Virus record (IMG/VR): IMGVR_UViG_3300036985_002969
Coordinates: 1 to 32,087 of that record
Direction: 5' to 3' (one strand)
Source: a virus
Length of the DNA stretch: 32,087 bases
The notes under the pieces were generated by a model that worked only from the letters and a program-made list of their open reading frames with translations, did not search any database and was not told where the DNA came from. Shown here one piece after another: positions 16,601 to 22,860 of this stretch (the first letter of the stretch is position 1; each line of letters starts with the position of its first letter). Made by a program: the position numbers and the translations under genes.

Positions 16601-19360
16601 GGGCGCGGGAGCCGCAATGCCCTCGCGCTCCTTGAGGCGCTTAAACTCCTCCTCCCACTTGATGCGTTGTTCTGCCTTCATCGGCCTGCCATCTGTCAGG
16701 GCAGTCGCGATCTCCTTGAGACGGCGCTTCTCTCCCTCTGTAAGCGGTTTGCCAGTGGGGACTGGAGTGACCGTTGGCAGGGCTGGAGCAGCAAACTTCT
16801 TGGCGCTGCGCGAGCGGCGATCAAGCGTGTCGATCTCAGTCTTCAGCCGCTCTTTGTCCTTAGCGTCGGTGCGCGGATCGGCAAACGCTGCCTTCTTCAA
16901 CTTTAACTGCTCGGTGTCGTACGGAGACAGGGGATCGAGATCCTCGTCCTTGGTTCCGAAGACCTTGCGCGAGAACAGTTCCTGACGCTCCTTGAGCATC
17001 TTGAGGAGATCTGCGCCCTTTGGACGCTTCGTCTCATCGGCAAGCATGCCGTCGATCTCGTCAAGGCGCTTCTGCTCTTCTGGGGTAAGTGCCGCAGGCG
17101 CCGTCTTGGGAGCGGAGTATCCACCAGCCTTTGCCGATGCTCGCATCAACTTGCTAACCAGTTCGGACCGCTTCGCGTTGTCGCCGAGGACAGCCGCCAT
17201 TGCAGCCGACAACTTAGGGTCGGAGAAGAGTCGCCCGATGTTGGCCGCAGTTGGGGCAAGACCTGCGGTGGCAAGGATCATCTGGACCGCAGTTGGGTTC
17301 AACCCAACAAGCTTGTCGATCTCTGCATCATCAAGCGCAGCAAGTTTTGCCGCATCAATGCCACCGTTCTCGATCTTGATCGGTGTCTTTGTCTTTCGAT
17401 CGACAAGTTCAACGCCATCAAGGATTGATCGCGTTCCTGCCGCTGGTGCGCCAGTTGTCAAGGATTTCTTGACCGCTGCTGGCGAAGGCTCCGCAGGAAT
17501 GGAAACAGCATCGGATGGAACATCAAGTCCACGACGCTTGAGTTCCGTAATTGCATCTTGCGGCCTGACGCGCAGGGTAGTTGCTCCCGCGCTGGTATCG
17601 ACCTCAGTCGTGTCTCCAACCGATTTGCCGCGTGCCGCATCTTCAAGTTGCTGCTGAGAGAGATCTGTGGCATTGCCACGGGTGAATGCTCCGCTCTCCT
17701 TGATGCCCTGCTCGAAAGCCTTCCACGCGCGCTCGCGGCTAGTCATCTCCTGCCGGTACTGTGAAAGATCTGTTGCCGCAACAATGCGCCCTGCAACGCC
17801 ACCGCCGCCAGCGCCTCCAAGGATGTTGCCTGCAAACTGCGTCAGAACCTCATTCCACGCCGCCGATTTAATGGACTCATCATCGCTTGTCAGGTCGCGG
17901 TAGACCTGTGCTCGGGTGAGTGGATCTCCACCAGAAGCCTCCCATGCTGCGATTTGCACGAGTGTTCCAAGCGCGTCTTCCGCAACTTCTTGGAAACCTT
18001 CAGCAAGCGCTCCCGCAGCGACCTTTCTGATGATTGTGGAATTGCTGCTCAACTTCTTGACCGACGCGGCAACTGCGGCTCGCGCCATAGTCTGTGCAGC
18101 GGCCTGCTGTACCTTTCCAAACAGCGCTTCGCCAGGAATCATCTGAAGCACGGTTGATGCAATGCCGTAGAGGGTTGCATCGACTGACGCAATTGCCCGC
18201 GCTCCTTCGTCGTCATATCCAAGTTGGAGTGCCTGACGATACGACGAGTTGTATGCGCCACCTGCCGCCTGTGCGCCCGCGCTTCCGACGAACATCGATA
18301 TTGCGCTGGTTCCTCCTGTCATCATTGCAAGAGCAAGCGACAAGCTAAGTTGTCCAACGCCATCGCCCATTGCATTCAGGACCTGCATAGTCTGATCAGT
18401 CGATCCTGTCATCGACTGCTTGCCAAGCTCAAGCACTCCAGAAAAGTTGTTAAAGAAGGTGGACGCTGCTTCTCCGCTTGTTCCTGTTTGAAAGCCGAAG
18501 ATGTCCTCGGACCATGACTCAAGTCCGCTGCCGAGAAGGGATCCAAATCCACTAATCGACTGAAGTCCGCTCAATAAGCCCGATGGCACAGAAAGTGCAA
18601 TGCCACGCAGTTTTCCGGCTCCTCCGGTGCGCTGGATATCAATGGACTTCTTTTCAAGTTCTCGATTGACCCATGCTCCCCATTCTCCTCGGTCAATTGC
18701 CTTCTGCTGATCAACTCTCTTGCGGACTGCACTCTTGAGATCAAGAAATTGCATCACGCCTTGCGTTTCTTCCGAGAGCGATTCGTTCTTGCGAACAACA
18801 ATCCCCTCATCGCCAAGACTTTGACCGGTGCGTGGATCCGTGAATATGCGTTCCCACATATTCGGATCTGTCCGCATTTTTTCGCGCTTATCCCGATCTG
18901 CAATGACCGACTGCATGTCGGGCTGAGACAGCGTGTCGAGGTTCTGCGAATAATGATCGACAAAGTCATCGATGTTGCGATCAGCCGAATAGCCGCGAGG
19001 ACCACTAGGAAGTTTCTGTTGACGCTTGATCCATGATTCAGCGTCAATTCCGCCAGCGGTTCCGCCAACTTTGTATTTGGCATCCTCCGGAGTCGGCTCA
19101 TAGATGCCCTGTGACTCTTTGAGGCGACGATCAGCAGCGTCAGAACTGCTTGACATTGCCTTGCCAACCGCCTCCAACTCCTTCTGAGCCATGTATGGAT
19201 TGAACGATGGCGATGTCGGATCAGAAGCCTTACTGGCTGCGCGGTTTATTGCGCCGCCAACATCCATCTGAGGCGCAACCTCATTGAGCATTGGTTCCGC
19301 AGGCATGAGGAGCGGGCGTCCAGTGACTGGATCGAATGGCGGCTTGTTGATCGTGCTCAT
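7676..19360 (-). CDS. Giant polyvalent/ejection-type protein with zincin motif (3894 aa)
   Basis: One 11.7-kb reading frame, among the largest genes expected in a phage. Order of parts: hydrophilic 1-250; Ala/Gly-rich, partly hydrophobic membrane-interaction-like segment about 250-480 (AQAAGGAYNSSYRQAL; ALAEGFQEVAEDALG); two 110-residue repeats (807-916 and 940-1049) joined by Ala-Pro linkers; a longer Pro/Ala/Glu spacer about 1050-1115; a zincin-like site HEMWH at 1666-1670 with E1731 as possible third ligand; a helical domain about 2200-2580; and a C-terminal region from about 2975 with the FRGPTRATLLQYKRF block near 3560, typical of large polyvalent proteins. Proteins of this type are thought to be packaged and injected with the DNA. 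Start and stop both use ATGA overlaps with neighbours. Confidence 0.85.
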   Translation of the reverse strand: MSTINKPPFDPVTGRPLLMPAEPMLNEVAPQMDVGGAINRAASKASDPTSPSFNPYMAQKELEAVGKAMSSSSDAADRRLKESQGIYEPTPEDAKYKVGGTAGGIDAESWIKRQQKLPSGPRGYSADRNIDDFVDHYSQNLDTLSQPDMQSVIADRDKREKMRTDPNMWERIFTDPRTGQSLGDEGIVVRKNESLSEETQGVMQFLDLKSAVRKRVDQQKAIDRGEWGAWVNRELEKKSIDIQRTGGAGKLRGIALSVPSGLLSGLQSISGFGSLLGSGLESWSEDIFGFQTGTSGEAASTFFNNFSGVLELGKQSMTGSTDQTMQVLNAMGDGVGQLSLSLALAMMTGGTSAISMFVGSAGAQAAGGAYNSSYRQALQLGYDDEGARAIASVDATLYGIASTVLQMIPGEALFGKVQQAAAQTMARAAVAASVKKLSSNSTIIRKVAAGALAEGFQEVAEDALGTLVQIAAWEASGGDPLTRAQVYRDLTSDDESIKSAAWNEVLTQFAGNILGGAGGGGVAGRIVAATDLSQYRQEMTSRERAWKAFEQGIKESGAFTRGNATDLSQQQLEDAARGKSVGDTTEVDTSAGATTLRVRPQDAITELKRRGLDVPSDAVSIPAEPSPAAVKKSLTTGAPAAGTRSILDGVELVDRKTKTPIKIENGGIDAAKLAALDDAEIDKLVGLNPTAVQMILATAGLAPTAANIGRLFSDPKLSAAMAAVLGDNAKRSELVSKLMRASAKAGGYSAPKTAPAALTPEEQKRLDEIDGMLADETKRPKGADLLKMLKERQELFSRKVFGTKDEDLDPLSPYDTEQLKLKKAAFADPRTDAKDKERLKTEIDTLDRRSRSAKKFAAPALPTVTPVPTGKPLTEGEKRRLKEIATALTDGRPMKAEQRIKWEEEFKRLKEREGIAAPAPAPAPTPAPTPAPAAPTKPEDLKPLSPYEKQQLELKKRAFFAPTATAADKTRLQKEIDELTARLAATKPYEAPPLPKVTPATTGKPLTNTEKDQLARLETGLTDGRPMSPESRVKMETKWSDLKSREGIAPTAKPAPATPTPTATPTAPTAAPAAPAPASTPEPAPAPEPAPEPAPTGTEPAPTPEPAPEPAVTPRDLWAEITEEGNRTGKLPPAFIADLIGQDPDSIDTFGDALRALINKFLSNEAFTRDEWNASTLDPIGLDLMVGLGYIKDNEDGTYTVYKFDSDGRLEPAAPSTAPEAPTAPEPAAPAPTPKKPSVTATAMMARRRNRIKSIATVMFGLAPNGTTVMPGTRGRFSTAGVVNAMTSLQSQSWAMLLWQTPAGHLLTQAANKAASIAGTTPSELVSLYAIDDPKYGKHDHDIYNQLNEYERAELLDTGFFEIYEDAKGFRIALAPVSVTDIMQAQAHGASVVANDATVDKNTPPQAAFAGPRMPTTENKDLPSAKWKRRGQKSRNAPPRPKTTLFTIVKRSWALMVGASSARGSLRSNSEVKPGDLGYIENNQKKLTVEQIGNAARAAQVFLARGTKDNASPSHYLIGDSDETVSFAHEGQANIGRLGDLSGRQHRFADPKVLADQFGFNPDENPITHANENGIVVIETTRESQSRTLGQFYPDLSMNMRMREVVASDGTKSYVVSDVAADIPLQEGEFYLNMPVISYSNVSSKLPGIGSGSDAARAGVFDTIYHEMWHALLMGIQSDDGTTYERIVDANHAAILDKLHKASPELYDLIMRQLDPELTRVGYKRESLNKERAVRIAAKISTLILSDPRELHIVLKTIVDEAKARNASGVTFEWIIASMNAATELMMSVAKRFGGAEFVSSAVGRANDALETLGFSASIIAADKKTFSSLALASLVADPESAQAAGNRMAMMAAELRLLINTGSKEYDGKTAFRTDNRFDVEIGRALRLLATNTGKPDEALDALVDFILAANESFRPLALATSMRSGLQDTSSPTIDPGVPAATTRPVGSVSVLSIGNDIDDRAETIDGPSDTVTVMQSPRQVPSKSMAGKVLELVGISISNAWVISKRTIENAMLKDKTVNARKTTAKAYYEANLDRFAPDEEKANALAIDVDSISEDPAYKNMTGKGKNFLKAAITSARKIKGNDLDDAMKFSRKLPTDMEDAIASVISSSKATGKVKSTMEFLLRIVANDQFGQQIDDNAKRRAGDPGWIIPPVKSISISDGEIAFNTGKIGWQLVGEQKSLVGLSKDERKKVVAENAEKRSKNKSIAVKNIVDRFNDLNERAKNGDERAQKIIRENRWYNEIFNRLHAAFGNHQIMFSELLAALSPQTPADTNYRNAVDAMRNFTAGKYDAFLSKYVDWVTDKTRLDALKNINAMIKVRDNELDALSRKTGRKYPKKKDATRALLAKKRADLSLYTGPTPFRDIILTQGKPFPTDPYENKDGQLVHPKQRIFLTIDHLANSYGPAKVDFKDSKRAYNKARKEWIESVQVANPASFDSEGNLVDGASIAMNRKFGMNSRPALNVMAGIWAQQISSPKVHTFFSNLSGLGTNATIDLWAARAIRAAYGMARIPAYAETAVKGKVKEGNIDQITGEYAFAQEIMNDAARQLNMEPMNLQALMWFAEKDLWDENGWTTAAGQAGSFERSFDRDPLTLIETEINTTDIDPESDVLKPLIDELKNDNAVISIQYNEDQRGGGRRIGIGITVRYLKFDSNAFAERIAKAIRNAGSTSRVTVTQTLPYGIERTPNSRPAFTVNFKTARSIAEATGLIAQIEQSNPGWHIEVLTDPRVDRNGVKISNPAIGLRIHYAGEIDPAMRANAMRSSDGTTASQSSIMALRTDALIDYLSQWHATGIINDSARAMAVESITYGLEGVPDDKRGMAAFSDFRQGEPVQSRSIQAIVAEAVGIESGLGDPERVGDEPADGYHEGTDAIAERVVPEEVAREQRRAVENTFPDDGQLTEEEQQEEPYTGPETAIRRTPVLSMEMVDSDEDTDLALPAALETPAPRGGALSALRNFFGTSNEVAVVSRKQPGDLGMFRRWFLPLIGSAWSSSNRQIRFVAEELVGQDLERARVTQGIVTQGQDLYSKLPSAYRKEKGRKFYMLMDRYYDPNKPNSDAQWVDEEGSRLSDDVIDILREFKRIDEDQRQGIIKAKRESATEIVRYMGLQRLVRVAEENGANWAVERVQYGPGRRDYQMFVMDTDTGDMMTPEEARDAIVKVMVPDDWGRQFSHIFHAFFGSYEGFWYSKSAYAEAKAVEGTTNSQAMRAARRSIAMDGGTATTNTEAEMTRRLLAFRKNPPAGVNKEDIGRIEINIQTYIPPDIVRVSGKQYDALRRHIKQAAGIESAAVSDMLRGRIGRAEGKQRFYAPLLERTGKEGFDMDFMRAWESQTAGYYKWLYFNRLRRNVASTIEDLRRQGYIGWAAHFQDTLDYTTQFRQSQFEQALDGLVAAIPGIRTMVGPMPTRRWMSMVRTANVVRQLWTVRQQVVNSMQPFQTVFPIIGGVRFLSYMKRYNTREGKEILSRFGYLRPNGQWYEGREFRMTSGTGWLTRVYEPIKKIMQKSPIGEAESRNQNFTFVAFYLYAKEELGMADNEAARHALLRVAQTQFAFTKANNPVVFRGPTRATLLQYKRFMLSSVGLAYDGILMARHPVTGERLPMRTRSAMFTRWLATFIVQGGVKGLPVYFLFDALARLLTDEEDKATGYDIYQGLREQLGENWANVVVMGLPAAAGIDISGSIVLFPKPYGRTTYEQLGSFVAGPTLSAMGDIYTSLDNKDAVYQSGFREFTNAAYASSPAVQQLGNAIDIIAGETEQYDVQGRLKFRKTTAEQVRGIMGFRTIRESLESLEYNKIVVMKEAMDAYKDEIATLAASGMIVEMQQRIRHWNGMFPDMPLPFTMKALMKDPSIGRRIKRKIDDRTLDTRQRRMESVNDDLARRLVEKYGMDVDSEE

Positions 19361-22300
19361 CGCTTACGGTCCTTCTGCTGGAATGATGCGCCCTTCGTCT
19401 TCACGAATTCGGCAAAGTCACGCTTGGTTTGATCAGCACTTCTGCCAGAACTGAGATCGTTTGGATTGCGATCAAAAATGTCCTGTGCTTTCACAACTTG
19501 GCCTTCGAGACGCTTGTACTCATCGCGGAGTCTTTGTTCAGCCTCACGACCCTTATTTGGCCCTCCAAATAAAGTATCTAACCATTTGGCTTCTTCTGGT
19601 TTCCAATTCATGTCTGCCGGAGGCTCAGGCGTAGCAACATTGGCTCTTTGCTTGGAACGCATGGCTTGATCTGCATTCCCGCTTGTCGCCGCTGTGCCCA
19701 TGTCTTGAAGTTGCATAGGCCGATCCTGTTGCGGCAATGCAGTAGGAGCGGACGGACGAGAAACAGGTTGGGCAGAAGCAGGTGAAGTAGTCGAAGCCGA
19801 CGGGCGAGAAACAGGTCGAGCAGGAGCACTTGGATTGGTCGCGCCCCTTGGAGTGGTCTGTGGAGCGTTCTCTTCGGTCATTGAACGCAGACGCTTGCGA
19901 AGATCCTCCACAATCAATTTGCCCTTTACGCTGTTTCCAAATCCATTTTGCTTTGCAACGGATTCGACCATGCGATCGATCTGACGATACTTGTTGCCGA
20001 AATCCTTGCGGGCCTGTTCACTTCCGCTCTGCGCGCGGCCCTCCATCTCCTGGGCAACGGTAAAGATGTTCTGCGCCATTTCATTGATGCCCTGCGTGTA
20101 TTGGGGAGTACGGCCTCCTCCGGCTTGCAACTCAGAGTCGGAAGCATCGGCAAATCCGAGTTTGTATACCTTGTCTCCAATTTCGCTAGCCATGTTGCTG
20201 GTCGGAAGATTGGCTCCAGCCCGATCAGAAGGCTTGTTGGCCTTATCAGGATTCTTTGCCCATCCGGTGCTGTCGAATCCGCGCCTCTTATCAATCTTGT
20301 AGCCAAGCGAGTGCGCGATGTACATCGTCATCATTGCGCGACCTGTGGGTTCCAATTCGCCGTAGAAATTACCGACGATTGCCTCAAGTTGAGCCTGCGC
20401 GTTGCTGTTCTCAGGGTCCCATGCCTCGTCGGTTGTTTGGAACTTCTGAAGTAGATCCTCCAACTTCGCCCACTCTTCGGGAGAACGAGCACGGATGTTT
20501 GATGTTTCCTTGGAGAACAACTTCCTCTGTGCGTCGTTAAGTGCAAAGTTGCCAAGGTTGACCGTCTGCTGCGAGAACGGAAGAACGCGAAGTTCGTTTC
20601 CATTCTCTTGTGGAACAATGTTTGCAAACTCCGTGTCCACCTCAAGGTCAGCAAGTTGGCGCATCTGCGTTGGTGCAGGAATCTCTTCGCCGTTTGGTCC
20701 CTGAATTAGCGGGATAGCAATGTCACTTCCACGCCTTTGCACCTGCCTACTTCCACGCGAACCTTGTTGTATGCTATACCGATCTGGATTAAGCGCGGGC
20801 TTCTTTGCCTCGGGGACCTCAATGCCCATAGCCTTAGCGACCCGCTTGGCTCGGTCTCCCTTTGAGTTCTGCTCTTTGGCAAAATCCTGAATGCGAGCCT
20901 GATCAAGTTCATCGTTCAAATCGATGCCCTGCTCTTGCAATGCCGCAACGGCTGCCTCTGGATCGTTCTTCATCATCTCTGTCAGCATGTCGCGCTGTTC
21001 TGGATCTTCAATGGATGCGACAGCACTTGCAATCACTTGACGCTCGCTTGGAGTCGATGCCGGATCCTGCCCCTTAGACCACTTTTCGTAGGCAGCAAGA
21101 GCATCTTCTGGGTTCATGGGGGCGCTACCTCCAGCCGCTCGCTGCGTGCCTGTGCCCGCCGATGCAGAACGACCTTGACCGCCGCCTGCCGCCGGCGTCA
21201 TTTGGAGCTTGCCCATCTGATCCATGTAGCGGGTTCCGGGAGGAAGTGAATCGATTTCCGATTGCTGGCGCGGAACAGGGACAACTTGTCCGTTTTCTGC
21301 GCGCATAGAAGGCATGATGTCGCCTGTTGCAGGATTGCGGAATCTGCCGTCCTGCGTGGACTGGAGGCCAGTTCCCTGCTGAATCTCTGCAAACTGCTCT
21401 GCTGGCGGAGCGTCGTACCCATATGGGCTGCTATCGAGCGGCTTTGACTGCATAAATCCCTGCCTAAGTTCTTCCGCGCGAGCCTCAATTTGGTCAATTG
21501 CCTGTTTGCGCTGTTCTGGAGAGAACCGCCTGTCAGAAATAACACTCGTCCGCGACTTCTCAAGTTGGCTCAGTGCTTCTCTGTACCCGGACTCCGTACC
21601 AGCTGGATATACGAATCCAAGATTAGGTGGTTCAGTTGGCTGCGGTGGCGGCGGCAATGGCCCCTGCTCAGACATGCCTGGTTGCGGAACCTGCTGTCCG
21701 GGAGACTGTGGCGCACTTGGTTGTGGCGCCTGTGGCGCTTGTGGCTGTCCGGGCGCCTGTGGCGCTTGTGGCGGCTGTTGTCCAGCGGGGTACTTGATGG
21801 GCGCGCCGGGCGGGGGCGGTGGCGGAGGAGCGGGGATGTTGGTCCCTAGGTGATAGCCACCGCTTGCTCCTCCAAAGCCGGGAGGTGCAGGCGGACCCAC
21901 CAATCGATTGGCGCGCGCTTCATCTCGCTCTGCGCGCCCAGGAACACCTCCGGGTGGCGCCCAATCCTGCGGCAATACTGGATTGTTCGGGTTGACCGGC
22001 GGCTTCCAATCCTTCGGCAACGGCGGATTGTTTGGGTTTGCCGGCTTACTCGGCGGCATGTTTGCCAGAGAAGCAGGCATTGACGGGTCGTATTGCTTCG
22101 GCAATGGCGGATTGTTTGGGTTTGCCGGCTTACTCGGCGGCATGTTTGCCAGAGAAGCAGGCATTGACGGGTCGTATTGCTTCGGCAATGGCGGATTGTT
22201 TGGGTTTGCCGGCTTACTCGGCGGCATGTTTGCCAGAGAAGCAGGCATTGACGGGTCGTATTGCTTTGCCCGCTCCTCGGCCAGCCGTGCCTGTCGGCCT

Positions 22301-22380
22301 GCGAAAGCCTGTTGCATCTGCTGTTGACGCTTCAAGGTCTCCGACGCTTGGAAGTTTGGATCACGAGGTGACGCGGGCAT
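19357..22380 (-). CDS. Large proline/glutamine-rich internal-virion-like protein (1007 aa)
   Basis: Lies directly before the giant gene and overlaps it as ATGA, so the two are probably made and packaged together. I place the start at ATG 22380, which has GGAG (22390-22387) at 6-nt spacing; the upstream ATG at 22392 sits against the hairpin without an independent site. Residues about 40-123 are three 28-residue repeats, about 180-247 a Pro/Gln-rich disordered stretch, and about 850-880 a Pro/Ser hinge. The folded part (about 560-840) includes TGRAMMTMYIAHSLGYK and long helical segments. No enzymatic motif is recognised. An ejection protein is the best guess, from size, context and disorder. 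Confidence 0.75.
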   Translation of the reverse strand: MPASPRDPNFQASETLKRQQQMQQAFAGRQARLAEERAKQYDPSMPASLANMPPSKPANPNNPPLPKQYDPSMPASLANMPPSKPANPNNPPLPKQYDPSMPASLANMPPSKPANPNNPPLPKDWKPPVNPNNPVLPQDWAPPGGVPGRAERDEARANRLVGPPAPPGFGGASGGYHLGTNIPAPPPPPPPGAPIKYPAGQQPPQAPQAPGQPQAPQAPQPSAPQSPGQQVPQPGMSEQGPLPPPPQPTEPPNLGFVYPAGTESGYREALSQLEKSRTSVISDRRFSPEQRKQAIDQIEARAEELRQGFMQSKPLDSSPYGYDAPPAEQFAEIQQGTGLQSTQDGRFRNPATGDIMPSMRAENGQVVPVPRQQSEIDSLPPGTRYMDQMGKLQMTPAAGGGQGRSASAGTGTQRAAGGSAPMNPEDALAAYEKWSKGQDPASTPSERQVIASAVASIEDPEQRDMLTEMMKNDPEAAVAALQEQGIDLNDELDQARIQDFAKEQNSKGDRAKRVAKAMGIEVPEAKKPALNPDRYSIQQGSRGSRQVQRRGSDIAIPLIQGPNGEEIPAPTQMRQLADLEVDTEFANIVPQENGNELRVLPFSQQTVNLGNFALNDAQRKLFSKETSNIRARSPEEWAKLEDLLQKFQTTDEAWDPENSNAQAQLEAIVGNFYGELEPTGRAMMTMYIAHSLGYKIDKRRGFDSTGWAKNPDKANKPSDRAGANLPTSNMASEIGDKVYKLGFADASDSELQAGGGRTPQYTQGINEMAQNIFTVAQEMEGRAQSGSEQARKDFGNKYRQIDRMVESVAKQNGFGNSVKGKLIVEDLRKRLRSMTEENAPQTTPRGATNPSAPARPVSRPSASTTSPASAQPVSRPSAPTALPQQDRPMQLQDMGTAATSGNADQAMRSKQRANVATPEPPADMNWKPEEAKWLDTLFGGPNKGREAEQRLRDEYKRLEGQVVKAQDIFDRNPNDLSSGRSADQTKRDFAEFVKTKGASFQQKDRKR
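22012..22263. repeat. Three 84-bp direct repeats in the 1007-aa gene
   Basis: Units at 22012-22095, 22096-22179 and 22180-22263, identical apart from a C/T difference near the start of unit 1. Each encodes the same 28 residues, beginning QYDPSMPASLANMPP (44-127 when counted from ATG 22392). A degenerate partial fourth unit (KDWKPPVNPNNPVLPQDW) follows in the protein. Near identity at silent positions implies recent unit duplication. Confidence 0.95.
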
Positions 22381-22394
22381 CAGAGTCTCCATAA

Positions 22395-22412
22395 ACCTGC
22401 CATGTGGCAGGT
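22395..22412. repeat. 18-bp palindrome copy 3, between two minus-strand genes
   Basis: ACCTGCCA-TG-TGGCAGGT on the + strand. On the leftward mRNA it would form a GC-rich 7-8 bp hairpin in the 30-nt gap between the zinc-binding protein gene and the 1007-aa gene. It lies 4 nt upstream of the GGAG ribosome binding site and is followed by UUU. It could act as a transcription attenuator, an RNA-processing or stability element, or a protein-binding site. Confidence 0.9.
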
Positions 22413-22422
22413 GTCAATGATA

Positions 22423-22860
22423 CTAGCCAATAATGTGCTTGAGAACCCAGGATTTGACCCTGTCGGTCAGTTTGGGATGTCGTCCCGGAGCCTGCCGCCA
22501 CTTGTTCTTTGGGCACGAGGCTTCCGGCATGGTCAACTTGATCGACAACTTGGACCGAGCCGTTACGCCGCAACCACAGCCGCGACAGAATCCAACCGAG
22601 TCAGCAAGATCCTTGCTGTCGAAGCGCTGCTCGCACGCGCGGCAGAGATCGGCTCGCTTGTTGAACTCGTCGTCGGTGACGGGTCCGTAGAGCTGCAAAC
22701 TCATCTCGGCGGTCACATACTTCTTTACATTGGAAACCGTGATCTCGGTGGGCGGATCTGGAACGGCCTGCTTGGGAGATTCCTGCTCCTGGCGAAGACG
22801 CTTGGCAGCTTCAACCGAGGTGTCGAACGGAGCGGAGAAGTAGGAGTTCTTTGAAATCAT
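22423..22860 (-). CDS. Zinc-binding protein with CxxC / CxxCxC cluster (145 aa)
   Basis: The C-terminal half carries C73-x2-C76, C92-x2-C95-x-C97 and C116-P, a pattern expected to bind one or two zinc ions. The surrounding form (RADLCRACEQRF, FCRGCGCGVTARSKL, CPKNKW) matches a motif style I recall from small proteins of many phages and prophages, ending in CP..KW. The first 45 residues are hydrophilic and lack structure-forming pattern. Its start overlaps the stop of the cysteine-rich gene (TGATG). It may help assemble or cap the neighbouring cysteine-rich protein, but that is only inferred from adjacency. Confidence 0.7.
   Translation of the reverse strand: MISKNSYFSAPFDTSVEAAKRLRQEQESPKQAVPDPPTEITVSNVKKYVTAEMSLQLYGPVTDDEFNKRADLCRACEQRFDSKDLADSVGFCRGCGCGVTARSKLSIKLTMPEASCPKNKWRQAPGRHPKLTDRVKSWVLKHIIG

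Noticed and set aside
7676-19360. N4-like virion RNA polymerase within the giant protein
   Set aside because: Size and leftward orientation recall N4 gp50, but I could not find the ordered catalytic motifs of T7-type polymerases (the A-motif Asp, the RxxxKxxxxxxYG block, then the HD motif). A GKHDHD string occurs without the preceding motifs.
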